Shown: positions 1 to 8,577, numbered from the stretch's first letter. The stretch: DNA of 50,420 bases from an uncultured Lachnospiraceae bacterium (GCA_951800145.1 CATOJE010000020.1:1-50420); one strand, 5' to 3'. A program made the numbers and translations. The notes: a model not told the origin generated them from the sequence alone.

Positions 1-1
1 T

Positions 2-628
2 AACTACGGCCATCTGGAAAAGGAGGTAAAGGAACTGGATGAGGGAGGGATCGACTCCTTCCACATCGATATCATGGACGGCCGCTACGTCCCCAACTTT
101 GCCATGTCTCTAAATGACATGCACTACATAGCATCTGCCACCTCCAAGCCTTTGGATGTGCATCTGATGATCGAGCATCCTAACAACTGCATCGATTTAT
201 TCCTGCGAAATCTCCGCAAGGGAGATACGGTTTACATCCACCCGGAGGCGGAGTACCACCCGTCCACCACCCTGCAGAAGGTAATCAACGCAGAGATGAT
301 TCCCGGTATAGCCATTAACCCCGGCACTTCCGTGGAAACGGTTCTTGAGATGCTGCGAATCGTCAAGAAAGTCCTGGTAATGTCGGTAAATCCTGGAAAT
401 GCAGGGCAGATGTACCTCCCCTACGTAGGGAAAAAGATCACCAAGCTTCTTTCCATTAAAGAGGATATGGATTTTGAGATCTACTGGGATGGCGCCTGCA
501 GTGCGGATAAGATTTTAGGATATGCTCCCAAAGGGGTGAAGGGCTTTGTGCTGGGGACAACCCTTCTTTTTGGGAAGGGCAGGCCTTATGGAGAGACCTT
601 GCAGAATATCCGGGAGCTAAAGTTTTAG
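2..628 (+). CDS. Ribulose-phosphate 3-epimerase family protein (allulose-6-phosphate epimerase-like), 5' partial
   Basis: The reading frame is open from the left edge, so the start codon and about ten N-terminal residues lie outside the window; 208 residues are visible. It is a TIM-barrel sugar-phosphate epimerase that inverts C3 of a ketose phosphate in the cytoplasm. Visible catalytic landmarks are HIDIMDG near the N-terminus, DVHLMIEHP (second metal histidine) and SVNPGNAGQ (phosphate loop). The usual C-terminal VDGG motif is replaced by YWDGACS, which keeps the aspartate but changes the phosphate-binding glycines. That variation suggests an allulose-6-phosphate-like or uncharacterised substrate rather than housekeeping ribulose-5-phosphate. 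Family assignment is firm; the exact substrate is not. Confidence 0.85.
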   Translation, partial: NYGHLEKEVKELDEGGIDSFHIDIMDGRYVPNFAMSLNDMHYIASATSKPLDVHLMIEHPNNCIDLFLRNLRKGDTVYIHPEAEYHPSTTLQKVINAEMIPGIAINPGTSVETVLEMLRIVKKVLVMSVNPGNAGQMYLPYVGKKITKLLSIKEDMDFEIYWDGACSADKILGYAPKGVKGFVLGTTLLFGKGRPYGETLQNIRELKF

Positions 629-777
629 CGGAATATTTTTGGAGGACCGATTTTGAGTGTGTATTTAAGGCAGGGACAGAATATCGGGACCTCCTTCTGC
701 TGTCCAGGCAGACAGACGAGACAGTGCGGGGAAAATACTCCGGAACATAGTGAGAGATAATTTACATGGAGAGCATA

Positions 778-1134
778 ATGAACATAGTAAATAGACAATA
801 CACAGAGGAGTTTTTAGCCATCACGCAGCACACCCACGTTACCATAAAACGGCTGCTGGAAGCGGGAAATTATCCATCTGCGCTGAAGCAATTAGAGTAG
901 TGCCAGGGCTACGCCATCGCTCTTGGACAGCGGCTTGAAGCTTCAGAAGAGGTGAGCTCTAATTCCATTATTGTGACTTTGTTAGAGGAATATTGTGAAG
1001 TGGTTTACCAGATATACGAAAAGGTTCGCTTATGTTTACCATTTGATGTCAATGATGTACATAATTGTCTTGCCATGCAGCTGATCCGGATTGGAAATAG
1101 CGCAAAAGCGGAATCGGAGTCAATAAATTCCTAG
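778..1134 (+). pseudogene. Small conserved-looking gene interrupted by an in-frame amber codon
   Basis: An ATG at 778 opens a 40-codon frame ending in TAG at 898-900. The same frame continues without further stops to TAG at 1132-1134, giving a 118-residue reading (two parts of 40 and 77 residues). Both parts read as one amphipathic helical protein: the first ends in ALKQLE and the second resumes with CQGYAIALG and later LLEEYCEVVYQIYE. The sequence resembles small helical proteins I associate with Lachnospiraceae genomes, but I cannot name a family or function. The stop could be a point mutation (for example GAG to TAG), a sequencing error or a readthrough site. A 15-bp inverted repeat begins at its stop codon. 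Confidence 0.5.
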
Positions 1135-1169
1135 TGCCTTGACTGGATTATATTCAGTCAAGACACTAG
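1131..1169. repeat. 15-bp inverted repeat between convergent remnants
   Basis: CTAGTGCCTTGACTG (1131-1145) and CAGTCAAGACACTAG (1155-1169) form a stem with one mismatch and a 9-nt loop. It sits exactly between the stop of the interrupted forward gene and the stop of the reverse Rpn remnant. Neither strand has a clear T-run after the stem, so it is a weak candidate for a bidirectional terminator. Confidence 0.5.
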
Positions 1170-1171
1170 CA

Positions 1172-1510
1172 CTATGCTGTCCGCTCTGCGTTCAGTTTTT
1201 TTACTTCGTCAAGTGGAGGTCCTGCGTATTCCGCAATTTTTTCAAGTGTCAACATTCCAGCTGCTAACATTCTTTTAGCAACCTCTTTCAAAGATTCTTT
1301 TCTCATATCCTCCATCATTTTACACATTTCTTGAACTCCTTTCGGGTTTTCTTTCAGATATCTTGTTCGTTCTGCCATCCGTTCAAAATTCATATCAGCT
1401 GCCTGGGTACAATTAAAATCGTGTATGAGTTTTCCTATATCGGATTCTCCACGATATTCACCATCTTTTGCAGGAACAATGGAAAAACCTCCATGAAGTC
1501 TGGCTGGGGG
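1172..1510 (-). pseudogene. Rpn / PD-(D/E)XK nuclease family 'transposase', C-terminal remnant
   Basis: The frame ends at 1172 and reads upstream through GESDIGKLIHDFNC and MNFERMAERTRYLKEN to a C-terminal helix-turn-helix-like tail (LTLEKIAEYAG). These are hallmarks of the C-terminal third of the Rpn/PDDEXK nuclease 'transposase' family common in Lachnospiraceae, whose members cleave DNA and promote recombination. The nuclease core (N-terminal two thirds) is absent. Upstream of about 1490 the frame loses similarity, so the gene is truncated; an internal methionine at 1393 gives a 73-residue ORF unlikely to be functional alone. It is one of at least five such remnants in the window. Confidence 0.6.
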
Positions 1511-1690
1511 GAAGACGGATTCTGGTGGACCTGCCTCCGCCGTCTTGCTATTTACCAGGGCCTGTGGTAAGCTAGTACATATTCACTGGAATTTATGCAG
1601 GGCAGTACTGACTATGGATATTCACAGGCTTAGGGCCTGGGGAATGTGTGTATGATATATGCGGCTTTTGTGCCTGGAAGGGAGAAGAGG

Positions 1691-2212
1691 ATGGCGCGTT
1701 TACAGGATGATTTTTTTCACAGGGACTGTCTGGAAGTGGCCCCGGAGCTGGTGGGAAAGCTGCTGGTCAGAAGGCTTCCGGATGGCAATGAGCTGCGATT
1801 AAGGATTTCTGAGACAGAGGCCTACCGGGGCGTGGAGGACACGGCCTGCCATGCCCACAAGGGCAGGACGAAGCGGACGGAGATTCTTTATGGGGATGCG
1901 GGGCGGATCTATGTCTATCTCTGCTATGGGATCCATTGGCTGTTAAATTTTGTTACAGGGGAAAAGGAGCAGCCTCAGGCTGTATTGGTCCGGGCATGTG
2001 TGAGCCAGGCTGGTCCGGGAAAGCTGACAAAATATCTTCAGATCAATGGAACCTTTAATCATACCTCCATCTATACCAACAAGGATCTGTGGGTGGAGGA
2101 TGACGGAAAGCGGTACAGGATTATCCCGGATGTCCGGGTGGGAATCGGCTATGCATCCCAGGCGGATCAGGAACGCTTGTGGCGGTTTAAGATGGGGGAG
2201 GAAATTACATGA
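1691..2212 (+). CDS. DNA-3-methyladenine glycosylase (AAG/MPG family)
   Basis: This 173-residue base-excision enzyme flips out alkylated or deaminated purines and cleaves the N-glycosidic bond, leaving an abasic site. Family marks are SETEAYRGVEDTACHA (containing the catalytic glutamate), GRTKRTE, YGIHWLLNF and the RA-AGPGKLTKYL region near residue 120. I chose ATG 1691 because homology begins with ARLQDDFFHRDCLEVAPELVG and a purine-rich AAGGGAGAAGAGG lies just upstream; an in-frame ATG at 1646 would add 15 unmatched residues. The stop overlaps the start of coaE by four bases (ATGA), which implies translational coupling in an operon. Confidence 0.9.
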   Translation: MARLQDDFFHRDCLEVAPELVGKLLVRRLPDGNELRLRISETEAYRGVEDTACHAHKGRTKRTEILYGDAGRIYVYLCYGIHWLLNFVTGEKEQPQAVLVRACVSQAGPGKLTKYLQINGTFNHTSIYTNKDLWVEDDGKRYRIIPDVRVGIGYASQADQERLWRFKMGEEIT

Positions 2213-2940
2213 GCCAGAAGGATAACGGAAGGCCTGCGAGCCAGTTGGAAAGTGGAGGGCCTGCGGGTCAGTTGGAAAGTGAAAGGCCCAAGGGTCGGGA
2301 GGAAAGTAAAAAGCCCGCGAGCCAGGTGGAAAATGGAGGCGGACTCCGGGGAAGACGTATAGGGCTTAGCGGCGGCGCCGGCGCCGGGAAGAGTTGTGTG
2401 CTGGACTGGCTGAGGGAGCGGCGCCACGCTTATATTATCCGCACCGACGATGTGGCAAGGAGACTTATGGAGCCGGGGGAGGAGGGCTTTCGGCGGGTGG
2501 TTCAGGCCTTTGGAGCCTGCATTTTAGGGGAGGATGGCCGGATCGACCGCCCGCTTCTGGCGCAGCGTATTTTTAATGACCGGGATGCCAAGGAGACCAT
2601 TGACCGGCTCACCCATCCGCTGGTGTGGTCTGCTGTGGAAGAGGAGATGGATCAGGCCGAGGCGGAGGGCTTTGACCTGATTGTGGTGGAGTCGGCTCTT
2701 TTTGAGCCCTCTTCCCTGGAATTTTTAGATGAAATCTGGCTGGTGGATGCGCCGGACGAGGTGAGAGTGAAGCGGATGATGGATGGCCGGGGCTACAGCC
2801 GCGAGCGGTGTGAGGCCATGCTGGCCAGCCAGCCGGATCGGAAGTCTTATCAGACGCTGGCCTCCCGCATGATTGATAATGAAGGGAGCTGGGAGGAGAC
2901 AAGGGCAGAGCTGGAGAAGATTTTTCTTAATTTTAGTTGA
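2209..2940 (+). CDS. coaE: Dephospho-CoA kinase with a repetitive N-terminal extension
   Basis: CoaE phosphorylates the 3'-hydroxyl of dephospho-CoA, the last step of CoA synthesis. The Walker A motif GGAGAGKS is at residues 55-62, followed by RTDDVARRL, the THPLVW segment and the VVESALFE and DAPDEVRVKRMM regions. The protein is 243 residues, about 45 longer than usual. The excess is an N-terminal low-complexity tail made of four imperfect nine-residue units (pattern xxPASQLES) encoded by 27-bp repeats at 2227-2334. The annotated start is the only ATG and overlaps the glycosylase stop, but translation could begin downstream at a non-ATG codon. Kinase identity is firm; whether the tail is translated is uncertain. 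Confidence 0.88.
   Translation: MSQKDNGRPASQLESGGPAGQLESERPKGREESKKPASQVENGGGLRGRRIGLSGGAGAGKSCVLDWLRERRHAYIIRTDDVARRLMEPGEEGFRRVVQAFGACILGEDGRIDRPLLAQRIFNDRDAKETIDRLTHPLVWSAVEEEMDQAEAEGFDLIVVESALFEPSSLEFLDEIWLVDAPDEVRVKRMMDGRGYSRERCEAMLASQPDRKSYQTLASRMIDNEGSWEETRAELEKIFLNFS
2227..2334 (+). repeat. Four imperfect 27-bp tandem repeats at the 5' end of coaE
   Basis: Units start at 2227, 2254, 2281 and 2308. Each encodes nine residues of pattern xxPxxQ/ExES (GRPASQLES, GGPAGQLES, ERPKGREES, KKPASQVEN). The array lies wholly in the N-terminal extension, before the kinase fold begins at about residue 50. Confidence 0.75.
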
Positions 2941-3153
2941 ATCCGTGCCGATTTTACGATAAAATCCTAGAGGAGCGGTTCTGTGGAGAGGCAAGGGCAG
3001 GAGCGGGCCGCCCTCAGCCCAAAGAGCAGGCAGCCATAAGGAACGGCAGAACAGCAGCCCTGCAGAGAGGCAAAGGCAGGCAGAAGGAAGGGGTAACCGT
3101 TCAAGGGTTATCGGAACTGCTACAAGAAAAGGGAAAAGGAATGGGAATCCAGG

Positions 3154-3951
3154 ATGAGATTAGTTAGCATTGCAAGCGGAAGCAGTGGGAACTGCATTTA
3201 TGTGGGCACGGACAGCACCCATATTTTAATCGATGCAGGCATCAGTAATAAGCGGATTGAGCAGGGATTAAAGGACGTTGGGCTGAAGGGTGAGGAATTG
3301 GATGGGATTTTTATTACTCACGAGCATTCGGACCATATTAAGGGGCTGGGGGTGCTGACGAAGAAGCACCCGGTGCCGATTTTCGGGACAAAGGAGACCC
3401 TGGAGGAGGTTTTAAGGAAGGCTGCCCTGGGGGAGTACCCTGAGGAGCTTTTGGTTCCGGTGCTTCCGGATGTGGATGTGCAGGTGGGGGATCTGACGGT
3501 GAAGCCCTTCCGCATTGACCACGACGCGGCGAATCCGGTGGCATACCGGGTGCAGAACGGGAGAAGGTCGGTGGCAGTTGCCACGGATATGGGGCATTAT
3601 GACCAGTACATAATTGACCATCTTTTAGGGCTTGACGCCGTGCTGCTGGAGTCCAACCATGATGTGCGGATGCTGGAGACCGGGCCTTATCCTTACTATT
3701 TAAAAAGGAGGATTTTAGGGGATCACGGCCACTTGTCCAATGAGACCTGCGGGCAATTATTAAATCACATCCTTCATGATAATTTAAAGCATATCTTTTT
3801 AGGGCATTTAAGTGAGAAGAATAATTATGAGGAGCTGGCTTATGAGACGGTGCGGCTGGAGATCAGCCAGGGGGAGACGCCCTATGGGGCCAATGATTTC
3901 CCCATCGACGTGGCCGGCAGGAAGAGGATGTCGGAGATCGTGACGGTGTAG
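3154..3951 (+). CDS. MBL-fold metallo-hydrolase (WalJ/YycJ-like)
   Basis: This is a 265-residue metallo-beta-lactamase-fold hydrolase. The metal-binding motif THEHSDH is at residues 55-61, with a later GDHGHLSN histidine motif and a C-terminal LGHLSEKNN. The N-terminus ASGSSGNCIYVG is typical of the WalJ/YycJ group, which is linked in Firmicutes to DNA processing and cell-division homeostasis; the substrate here is not known. The start ATG has only a weak purine tract (AAAAGGAATGGG) upstream, but homology begins immediately with MRLVSIASGSSGN. It follows coaE after a 213-base spacer in the same orientation. Confidence 0.85.
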   Translation: MRLVSIASGSSGNCIYVGTDSTHILIDAGISNKRIEQGLKDVGLKGEELDGIFITHEHSDHIKGLGVLTKKHPVPIFGTKETLEEVLRKAALGEYPEELLVPVLPDVDVQVGDLTVKPFRIDHDAANPVAYRVQNGRRSVAVATDMGHYDQYIIDHLLGLDAVLLESNHDVRMLETGPYPYYLKRRILGDHGHLSNETCGQLLNHILHDNLKHIFLGHLSEKNNYEELAYETVRLEISQGETPYGANDFPIDVAGRKRMSEIVTV

Positions 3952-4018
3952 GTAGATCGGCGAAACTGCAAGGTATTTAAATCGGCTTATTCTAGGAAAA
4001 AGAAAAGGAGAACAGGGA

Positions 4019-4291
4019 ATGAATAAGATTATTATTACAGTAGTGGGAAAGGATACGGTGGGGATTATTGCCAGGGTGTGTACCTATCTGGCGGAGAATG
4101 GGGTGAATATCCTGGATATTTCCCAGACCATCGTCCAGGATTACTTTAATATGATGATGATTGCCGATATCGCCGGGGCAAAGCAGCCCTTTGAGAGGGT
4201 GGCGGCGGACTTAGAGCAGGTGGGAAAGGAAATCGGCGTGATGGTTAAATGCCAGAGAGAGGAAATTTTCACCAGCATGCACCGGATTTAA
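4019..4291 (+). CDS. ACT domain-containing protein (UPF0237 family)
   Basis: A 90-residue stand-alone ACT domain. It opens with the first strand and helix of the fold (IIITVVGKDTVGIIARV, NVNILDIS) and ends with a second beta-alpha-beta unit (GVMVKCQREEIF). UPF0237 proteins are almost always encoded directly before a PFL/UPF0210 protein, as here (21-base gap). ACT domains bind amino acids or other small ligands, so a sensor or partner role is likely; the ligand is unknown. The upstream AAAAGGAGAACAGGG is a good ribosome-binding site. Confidence 0.88.
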   Translation: MNKIIITVVGKDTVGIIARVCTYLAENGVNILDISQTIVQDYFNMMMIADIAGAKQPFERVAADLEQVGKEIGVMVKCQREEIFTSMHRI

Positions 4292-4312
4292 GGGCAGGAG
4301 GAGCGATACGGT

Positions 4313-5677
4313 ATGATTAATATTTATGAAGTAAATGAAACCAATAATATGATTCAGCACGAGAATCTGGACGTGCGCACCATTACCATGGGAATCAGCC
4401 TGTTAGACTGCGCTTCCTCAGATTTAGCCCAGGTGAAGGAGCGGATTTACCGGAAAATCACCACGATGGCAAAGGATCTGGTCCCTACCGGGGAGGCTAT
4501 TGAACGGGATTTTGGCATTCCTATAGTCAATAAGCGGATTTCGGTTACGCCCATTGCCCTGGTGGGCGGAGCTGCCTGCCAGGGGCCGGAGGATTTTGTG
4601 TCCATTGCCCAGGTGCTGGATCAGGCGGCCAGGGAGGTGGGAGTGAATTTTATCGGCGGCTACTCAGCTCTTGTGAGCAAGGGCATGACCCGGGCGGATG
4701 AGCTTTTGATCCGTTCCATTCCCCAGGCCCTGGCGAAGACAGAGCGGGTCTGCAGCTCGGTGAATGTGGGCTCTACCAAGACCGGCCTGAATATGGACGC
4801 GGTGAAGCTTATGGGAGAGATCGTGAAGGAGACGGCGGAGGCCACCAGGGATCGGGATTCCCTGGGCTGTGCCAAGCTGGTGGTCTTCTGCAATGCGCCG
4901 GATGATAATCCCTTTATGGCCGGGGCCTTCCACGGAGTTACTGAGGCGGACGCGGTGATCCATGTGGGCGTCAGCGGGCCCGGGGTGGTGAAGGTGGCTC
5001 TTAAGAAGGCCAGGGGGGAGAACTTTGAGGTGCTCTGCGAGACCATTAAGAAGACGGCTTTTAAGATCACCCGGGTGGGGCAGTTAGTGGCCCAGGAGGC
5101 CTCCCGGAGGCTGAAGGTGCCCTTTGGCATCATTGATTTGTCCCTGGCGCCTACCCCTGCGGTGGGGGACAGTGTGGCGGAGATCCTGCAGGAGATCGGG
5201 CTGGAACGGGTGGGAGCCCCGGGCACCACCGCCGCCCTTGCCATGTTAAATGATCAGGTGAAGAAGGGCGGCGTCATGGCCTCCTCCTATGTGGGGGGCT
5301 TAAGCGGCGCGTTTATCCCAGTAAGCGAGGACCAGGGGATGATCGACGCGGTGAATGAGAAGGCCCTCACCTTAGAGAAGCTGGAGGCCATGACCTGTGT
5401 GTGCTCGGTGGGGCTGGACATGATTGCCATTCCCGGGGATACCCCGGCGGCGGCTATTGCAGGAATCATTGCAGATGAAGCGGCCATCGGCATGGTGAAC
5501 CAGAAGACCACCGCGGTCCGGCTGATCCCGGTGATCGGCAAGGGGGTGGGGGAGATGGCGGAGTTCGGCGGCCTTTTAGGCTATGCGCCGGTGATGCCGG
5601 TGAATCCCTTCTCCTGTGAGAGGTTTGTATCCAGGGGAGGCCGGATCCCGGCTCCCATACACAGCTTTAAAAATTAA
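4313..5677 (+). CDS. PFL family protein (UPF0210/DUF711)
   Basis: A 454-residue conserved protein, full length for the UPF0210 family. Recognisable segments are NVRTITMGI-like (here [14 protein letters not shown]), [41 protein letters not shown] and [15 protein letters not shown] at the C-terminus. The fold is related to pyruvate formate-lyase-like barrels, but no reaction has been proven to my knowledge. It is coupled to the ACT gene before it and followed after 12 bases by a histidine phosphatase, so it belongs to the glycosylase-to-methyltransferase transcription unit. Confidence 0.9.
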   Translation: MINIYEVNETNNMIQHENLDVRTITMGISLLDCASSDLAQVKERIYRKITTMAKDLVPTGEAIERDFGIPIVNKRISVTPIALVGGAACQGPEDFVSIAQVLDQAAREVGVNFIGGYSALVSKGMTRADELLIRSIPQALAKTERVCSSVNVGSTKTGLNMDAVKLMGEIVKETAEATRDRDSLGCAKLVVFCNAPDDNPFMAGAFHGVTEADAVIHVGVSGPGVVKVALKKARGENFEVLCETIKKTAFKITRVGQLVAQEASRRLKVPFGIIDLSLAPTPAVGDSVAEILQEIGLERVGAPGTTAALAMLNDQVKKGGVMASSYVGGLSGAFIPVSEDQGMIDAVNEKALTLEKLEAMTCVCSVGLDMIAIPGDTPAAAIAGIIADEAAIGMVNQKTTAVRLIPVIGKGVGEMAEFGGLLGYAPVMPVNPFSCERFVSRGGRIPAPIHSFKN

Positions 5678-5689
5678 GCGGAGGGCGAT

Positions 5690-6322
5690 ATGAAGCTATA
5701 TTTAATTCGCCATGGACGCCAGTGCAGCAAATTGTGTAATGTGGATGTGGATATCTCTGAGGCCGGCTATAACCAGGCGATCCTTTTGGGGCAGCGCATG
5801 GCGGAGGAGGGGATCCAGATTATCTTTTCCAGCGGCCTGAAGCGTGCCATCCAGACGGCCCAGATCGCCAATTATTACTGGAATGCGGAGCATTTTATGT
5901 ACCCGGAGCTGCGGGAGATCTCCTACGGCGAGATGGAGGGCTTAAGTGATGAGGAAATCCGGCTGAAATTCGCGGATTTCCTGGCAGAGCAGAATAAGAT
6001 GGAGTATGATATCCCATTTCCCGGGGGAGAGTGCGCCGGGGATGTGGTGCGGCGGGTCATCCCGGTATTTCGCCAGATTTTGGAAAGCCAGTATGAGAAG
6101 GTGGCCATCGTCACCCACGGCGGGGTGATCCGCTGTATGGTGGCCCACTATCTGGGGGTGGATCTGGTAAACTGGCGGCTTATGGGGACAGAACTGGAAA
6201 ATGGCAGTATTACAGAGCTGGAGTACCATCCGGATATCCGCCGGGTCACCTTGGAGCGGTTTAATGATTATGCCCACCTCACCGCCCATCCGGAGCTTTT
6301 GCGCAGAAGCTGGGTGGAGTGA
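5690..6322 (+). CDS. Histidine phosphatase family protein (phosphoglycerate mutase-like)
   Basis: A 210-residue member of the branch-1 histidine phosphatases. The phospho-acceptor motif IRHG is at residues 6-9. SSGLKRAIQTA supplies the second arginine, EISYGEMEGLSDEE the acid region and VTHGGVIR the second histidine. Such enzymes remove phosphate from sugars, nucleotides or cobalamin precursors; the substrate cannot be read from sequence. The start has GGAGGGCGAT immediately upstream. Only three bases separate its stop from the next gene. Confidence 0.87.
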   Translation: MKLYLIRHGRQCSKLCNVDVDISEAGYNQAILLGQRMAEEGIQIIFSSGLKRAIQTAQIANYYWNAEHFMYPELREISYGEMEGLSDEEIRLKFADFLAEQNKMEYDIPFPGGECAGDVVRRVIPVFRQILESQYEKVAIVTHGGVIRCMVAHYLGVDLVNWRLMGTELENGSITELEYHPDIRRVTLERFNDYAHLTAHPELLRRSWVE

Positions 6323-6325
6323 GAG

Positions 6326-7525
6326 ATGGAAAAGGACGGACTTATGGAAGCGAAGGATCAGGAGCGCCTGAAGGGGCTGTGGGAGGAATATTTAGATGAG
6401 TCGCTGCTGCAGATTATTTTCAGCAGCCCAAGGGACAGAGGATCTGGGAGAAGGGCGAAAGCGCGGCCTCTTCTACTGGGCGGGCGTCTGGTTTTCCAGC
6501 TGGAGGAGCAGGTGGGAAATCAGGCCTTTCACAAAAATTTCCCCCGGGCAGAGGCGTGCATCGCCTTTACCCGGCTGATGGGGGAAGTATTTGGCCGCTG
6601 TGAGCTTCAGTCCCAAAAGGGCTGGGCCCAGGTGCTGGCAGGGAAGAAGGGCACCATTACCATAAAAAAGAAGGGGCCTTCCCAGGCTCCCGTAAGGATT
6701 CAGGAGACAGCCGGGGACAGCCGCCGCCGTCTGTCCCATAACCGGAGGAAGGCCTACCTTTTGGAGGAGGGAAATCCGGTTCCCTTTTTAGTGGATCTGG
6801 GGGTCATGACCAAGGAGGGGCGGATCGTCCATGCCAAGTATGATAAGTTCCGCCAGATCAACCGTTTTCTGGAATTTATCCAGGATATCCTCCCCCATCT
6901 TTCCAGGGACAGGGAAAATACCATCATTGATTTCGGCTGCGGGAAATCCTATCTGACCTTTGCCATGTACTATTTTCTGAAGGAGCAGAAGGGGTATCCG
7001 ATCCAAATCATTGGCCTGGACTTAAAGGAGGAGGTGATCCGCCATTGCAATGATCTGGCCCGGCGCTACGGCTATGACAGGCTTTGCTTTTACCACGGGG
7101 ACATCGCCTCCTTCCAGGGAGCTTCCCAGGTGGACATGGTGGTTACGCTCCACGCCTGCGACACGGCCACCGACTATGCGCTGGCCAAGGCTGTGGGCTG
7201 GGGAGCGAAGGTTATCCTCTCGGTTCCCTGCTGCCAGCACCAGTGGAATCAGCAGATGGAAAATGAGTTAATGCAGCCTATCCTTCAGTACGGCCTTCTA
7301 AAGGAGCGGCTTGCGGCTCTGTACACCGATGGAATCCGGGCGGAGCTTCTGGAGCATTTCGGCTATCGGACCCAGATTCTGGAATTTATCGACATGGAGC
7401 ACACCCCGAAAAATCTTCTGATCCGGGCGGTGAAGCAGGGGGCGAGGAAGGACAATCTTTCTCAGATTCAGGAGATTCTCGACTTTTGGAGGGTGGAGCC
7501 GGAGCTGGCGAAGCTGCTGCTTTAA
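6326..7525 (+). CDS. SAM-dependent methyltransferase (Methyltransferase_32-like)
   Basis: A 399-residue protein. The N-terminal ~130 residues are family-specific and lack a recognisable domain. The Rossmann methyltransferase core follows, with SAM motif I IIDFGCGKSYLT around residue 205, an acidic loop GLDLKEEVI, and VVTLHACDTATDYA and SVPCCQHQW downstream. The DFGCGKSYL and HACDTATD combination is typical of Methyltransf_32 proteins, which include eukaryotic METTL25-like enzymes and bacterial relatives of unproven target, possibly rRNA or protein. The start at 6326 has GGAG eight bases upstream. It ends the forward operon; a hairpin cluster follows. Confidence 0.82.
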   Translation: MEKDGLMEAKDQERLKGLWEEYLDESLLQIIFSSPRDRGSGRRAKARPLLLGGRLVFQLEEQVGNQAFHKNFPRAEACIAFTRLMGEVFGRCELQSQKGWAQVLAGKKGTITIKKKGPSQAPVRIQETAGDSRRRLSHNRRKAYLLEEGNPVPFLVDLGVMTKEGRIVHAKYDKFRQINRFLEFIQDILPHLSRDRENTIIDFGCGKSYLTFAMYYFLKEQKGYPIQIIGLDLKEEVIRHCNDLARRYGYDRLCFYHGDIASFQGASQVDMVVTLHACDTATDYALAKAVGWGAKVILSVPCCQHQWNQQMENELMQPILQYGLLKERLAALYTDGIRAELLEHFGYRTQILEFIDMEHTPKNLLIRAVKQGARKDNLSQIQEILDFWRVEPELAKLLL

Positions 7526-7740
7526 CAGTAACCGCGAGGTTACTATTAAAAGGTAGCATCCCGCGAGGCGTTCACTGTGAGTGAAAGTCACAGTGAACCC
7601 GAGGGGTGCGGCGCCAAAATGGACAGAATGGCCATTTTGTGTGCATCGCGTAGCGTGTTGCTGGGCACAGCCCGACAGGGGTGTGAACAGTAACACGCGA
7701 GGGTCAACAACTCTGCTGCTTGCAGCAGGGTTGTTGACTT
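7526..7740. repeat. Cluster of hairpins separating two transcription units
   Basis: This 215-bp non-coding stretch holds at least four stem-loops. One has a 7-bp stem closed by a GCGA (GNRA-type) loop at 7527-7544. A second has a perfect 11-bp stem, GTTCACTGTGA with TCACAGTGAAC, at 7570-7598. A third is an 8-bp stem at 7615-7639. The fourth has a 17-bp stem with a two-base turn (one G-T pair) at 7703-7738. The word CGAGG recurs at about 7535, 7564, 7601 and 7699. No protein is supported. It may be a dispersed palindromic element or a structured RNA; the last hairpin could end the upstream operon. Confidence 0.6.
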
Positions 7741-7762
7741 TCCGCCGCTTTCGTACTATAAT
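7734..7762 (+). promoter_or_regulatory. Sigma-A promoter for the BI-1 gene
   Basis: TTGACT (7734-7739), 17-base spacer, TATAAT (7757-7762). The -35 box lies in the right arm of the 17-bp hairpin, so folding of the DNA or of the upstream transcript could affect it. The start codon is about 73 bases downstream. Confidence 0.8.
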
Positions 7763-7834
7763 CAAAGAAACAAATTACTGCGCTCCTGGTTTCGTCCAGT
7801 TCCGGAGCGTATCTGACAGAAAGAAGGAATGAAT

Positions 7835-8554
7835 ATGAATGAAGATTGGATGAACCAAGTGTATCCTCAGGGACACAGTGTCCAGGCCCCGTCCATTACT
7901 ATGGGCCAGTATACCTCCAAGACCTTTGGCTGGATGTTCGCCGGCCTTCTGACCACCTTCCTGGTGGCAGTATCCGGGTATGTGACCGGATGGGTTTTCC
8001 TGGTGTACAGCATTCCCTACTGGCACTACATTTTACTTGCGGCAGAGCTTGGAACCGTGGTGTACATGAGCGCCAGGGTGCAGCAGATGGGTGTAGGCGC
8101 TGCCAGAGCACTGTTTTTAGTGTATGCTGTGCTGAATGGCATCGTGTTTTCCGCTTATTTCCTGCTTTTTGAGATGGGCTCTATGGTGCTGATATTTGGC
8201 TTAACCTCCCTTTTCTTTGGGATCATGGCTCTGATGGGACGTTTTTTGAATCTGGACTTTTCCAGGATCCGCCCATTTATGACAGCAGGGCTGCTGTTCT
8301 TAGCCGGCTTTTGGCTTTTGTCCATGTTTATTAATTTAAGCCAGTTTGAGATGATCGCATGTGCCCTGGGTATTTTCCTGTTCCTGGGCTATACGGCTTA
8401 TGACACCCATAAGATCAAGGAGTTTTATGCATACTACAGCCAGGACGGCGTGATGCTGGAGAAGGCGGCGGTTTTCTCCGCACTGGCATTATACCTTGAC
8501 TTTATTAATCTGTTTGTTTACCTGCTGCGGGTGTTAGGCAGAAGGAGAAATTAG
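7835..8554 (+). CDS. Bax inhibitor-1 / YccA family membrane protein
   Basis: A 239-residue integral membrane protein with about seven hydrophobic segments, beginning near FGWMFAGLLTTFLVAVSG and ending in LYLDFINLFVYLLRVLG. The C-terminal YTAYDTHKIKEFY motif carries the conserved aspartate of the BI-1/TMBIM calcium-leak channel family. Bacterial members are linked to calcium leak and membrane stress; the role here is inferred from family only. Two ATGs lie six bases apart. I prefer 7835 because AAGGA at 7824-7828 is then properly spaced, whereas 7829 abuts it. It is transcribed from its own consensus promoter. Confidence 0.9.
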   Translation: MNEDWMNQVYPQGHSVQAPSITMGQYTSKTFGWMFAGLLTTFLVAVSGYVTGWVFLVYSIPYWHYILLAAELGTVVYMSARVQQMGVGAARALFLVYAVLNGIVFSAYFLLFEMGSMVLIFGLTSLFFGIMALMGRFLNLDFSRIRPFMTAGLLFLAGFWLLSMFINLSQFEMIACALGIFLFLGYTAYDTHKIKEFYAYYSQDGVMLEKAAVFSALALYLDFINLFVYLLRVLGRRRN

Positions 8555-8577
8555 TATTTAGCATTATTTTAAATGAG

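Noticed and set aside
1331-1570. 79-codon forward frame
   Set aside because: Antisense to the Rpn remnant; translation is low in similarity and rich in Phe/Cys as expected for a shadow.
2937-3167. 76-codon forward frame with a TTG start between coaE and the WalJ-like gene
   Set aside because: No RBS, low-complexity Arg/Gly/Gln-rich translation, and it overlaps both neighbouring genes; treated as a spacer.
4660-5244. 194-codon reverse frame inside the PFL gene
   Set aside because: Antisense shadow of a GC-rich conserved gene; no RBS and no recognisable protein.
7581-7832. 83-codon forward and 155-codon reverse frames across the hairpin cluster
   Set aside because: They read through stem-loops and a consensus promoter; no RBS or conserved sequence.
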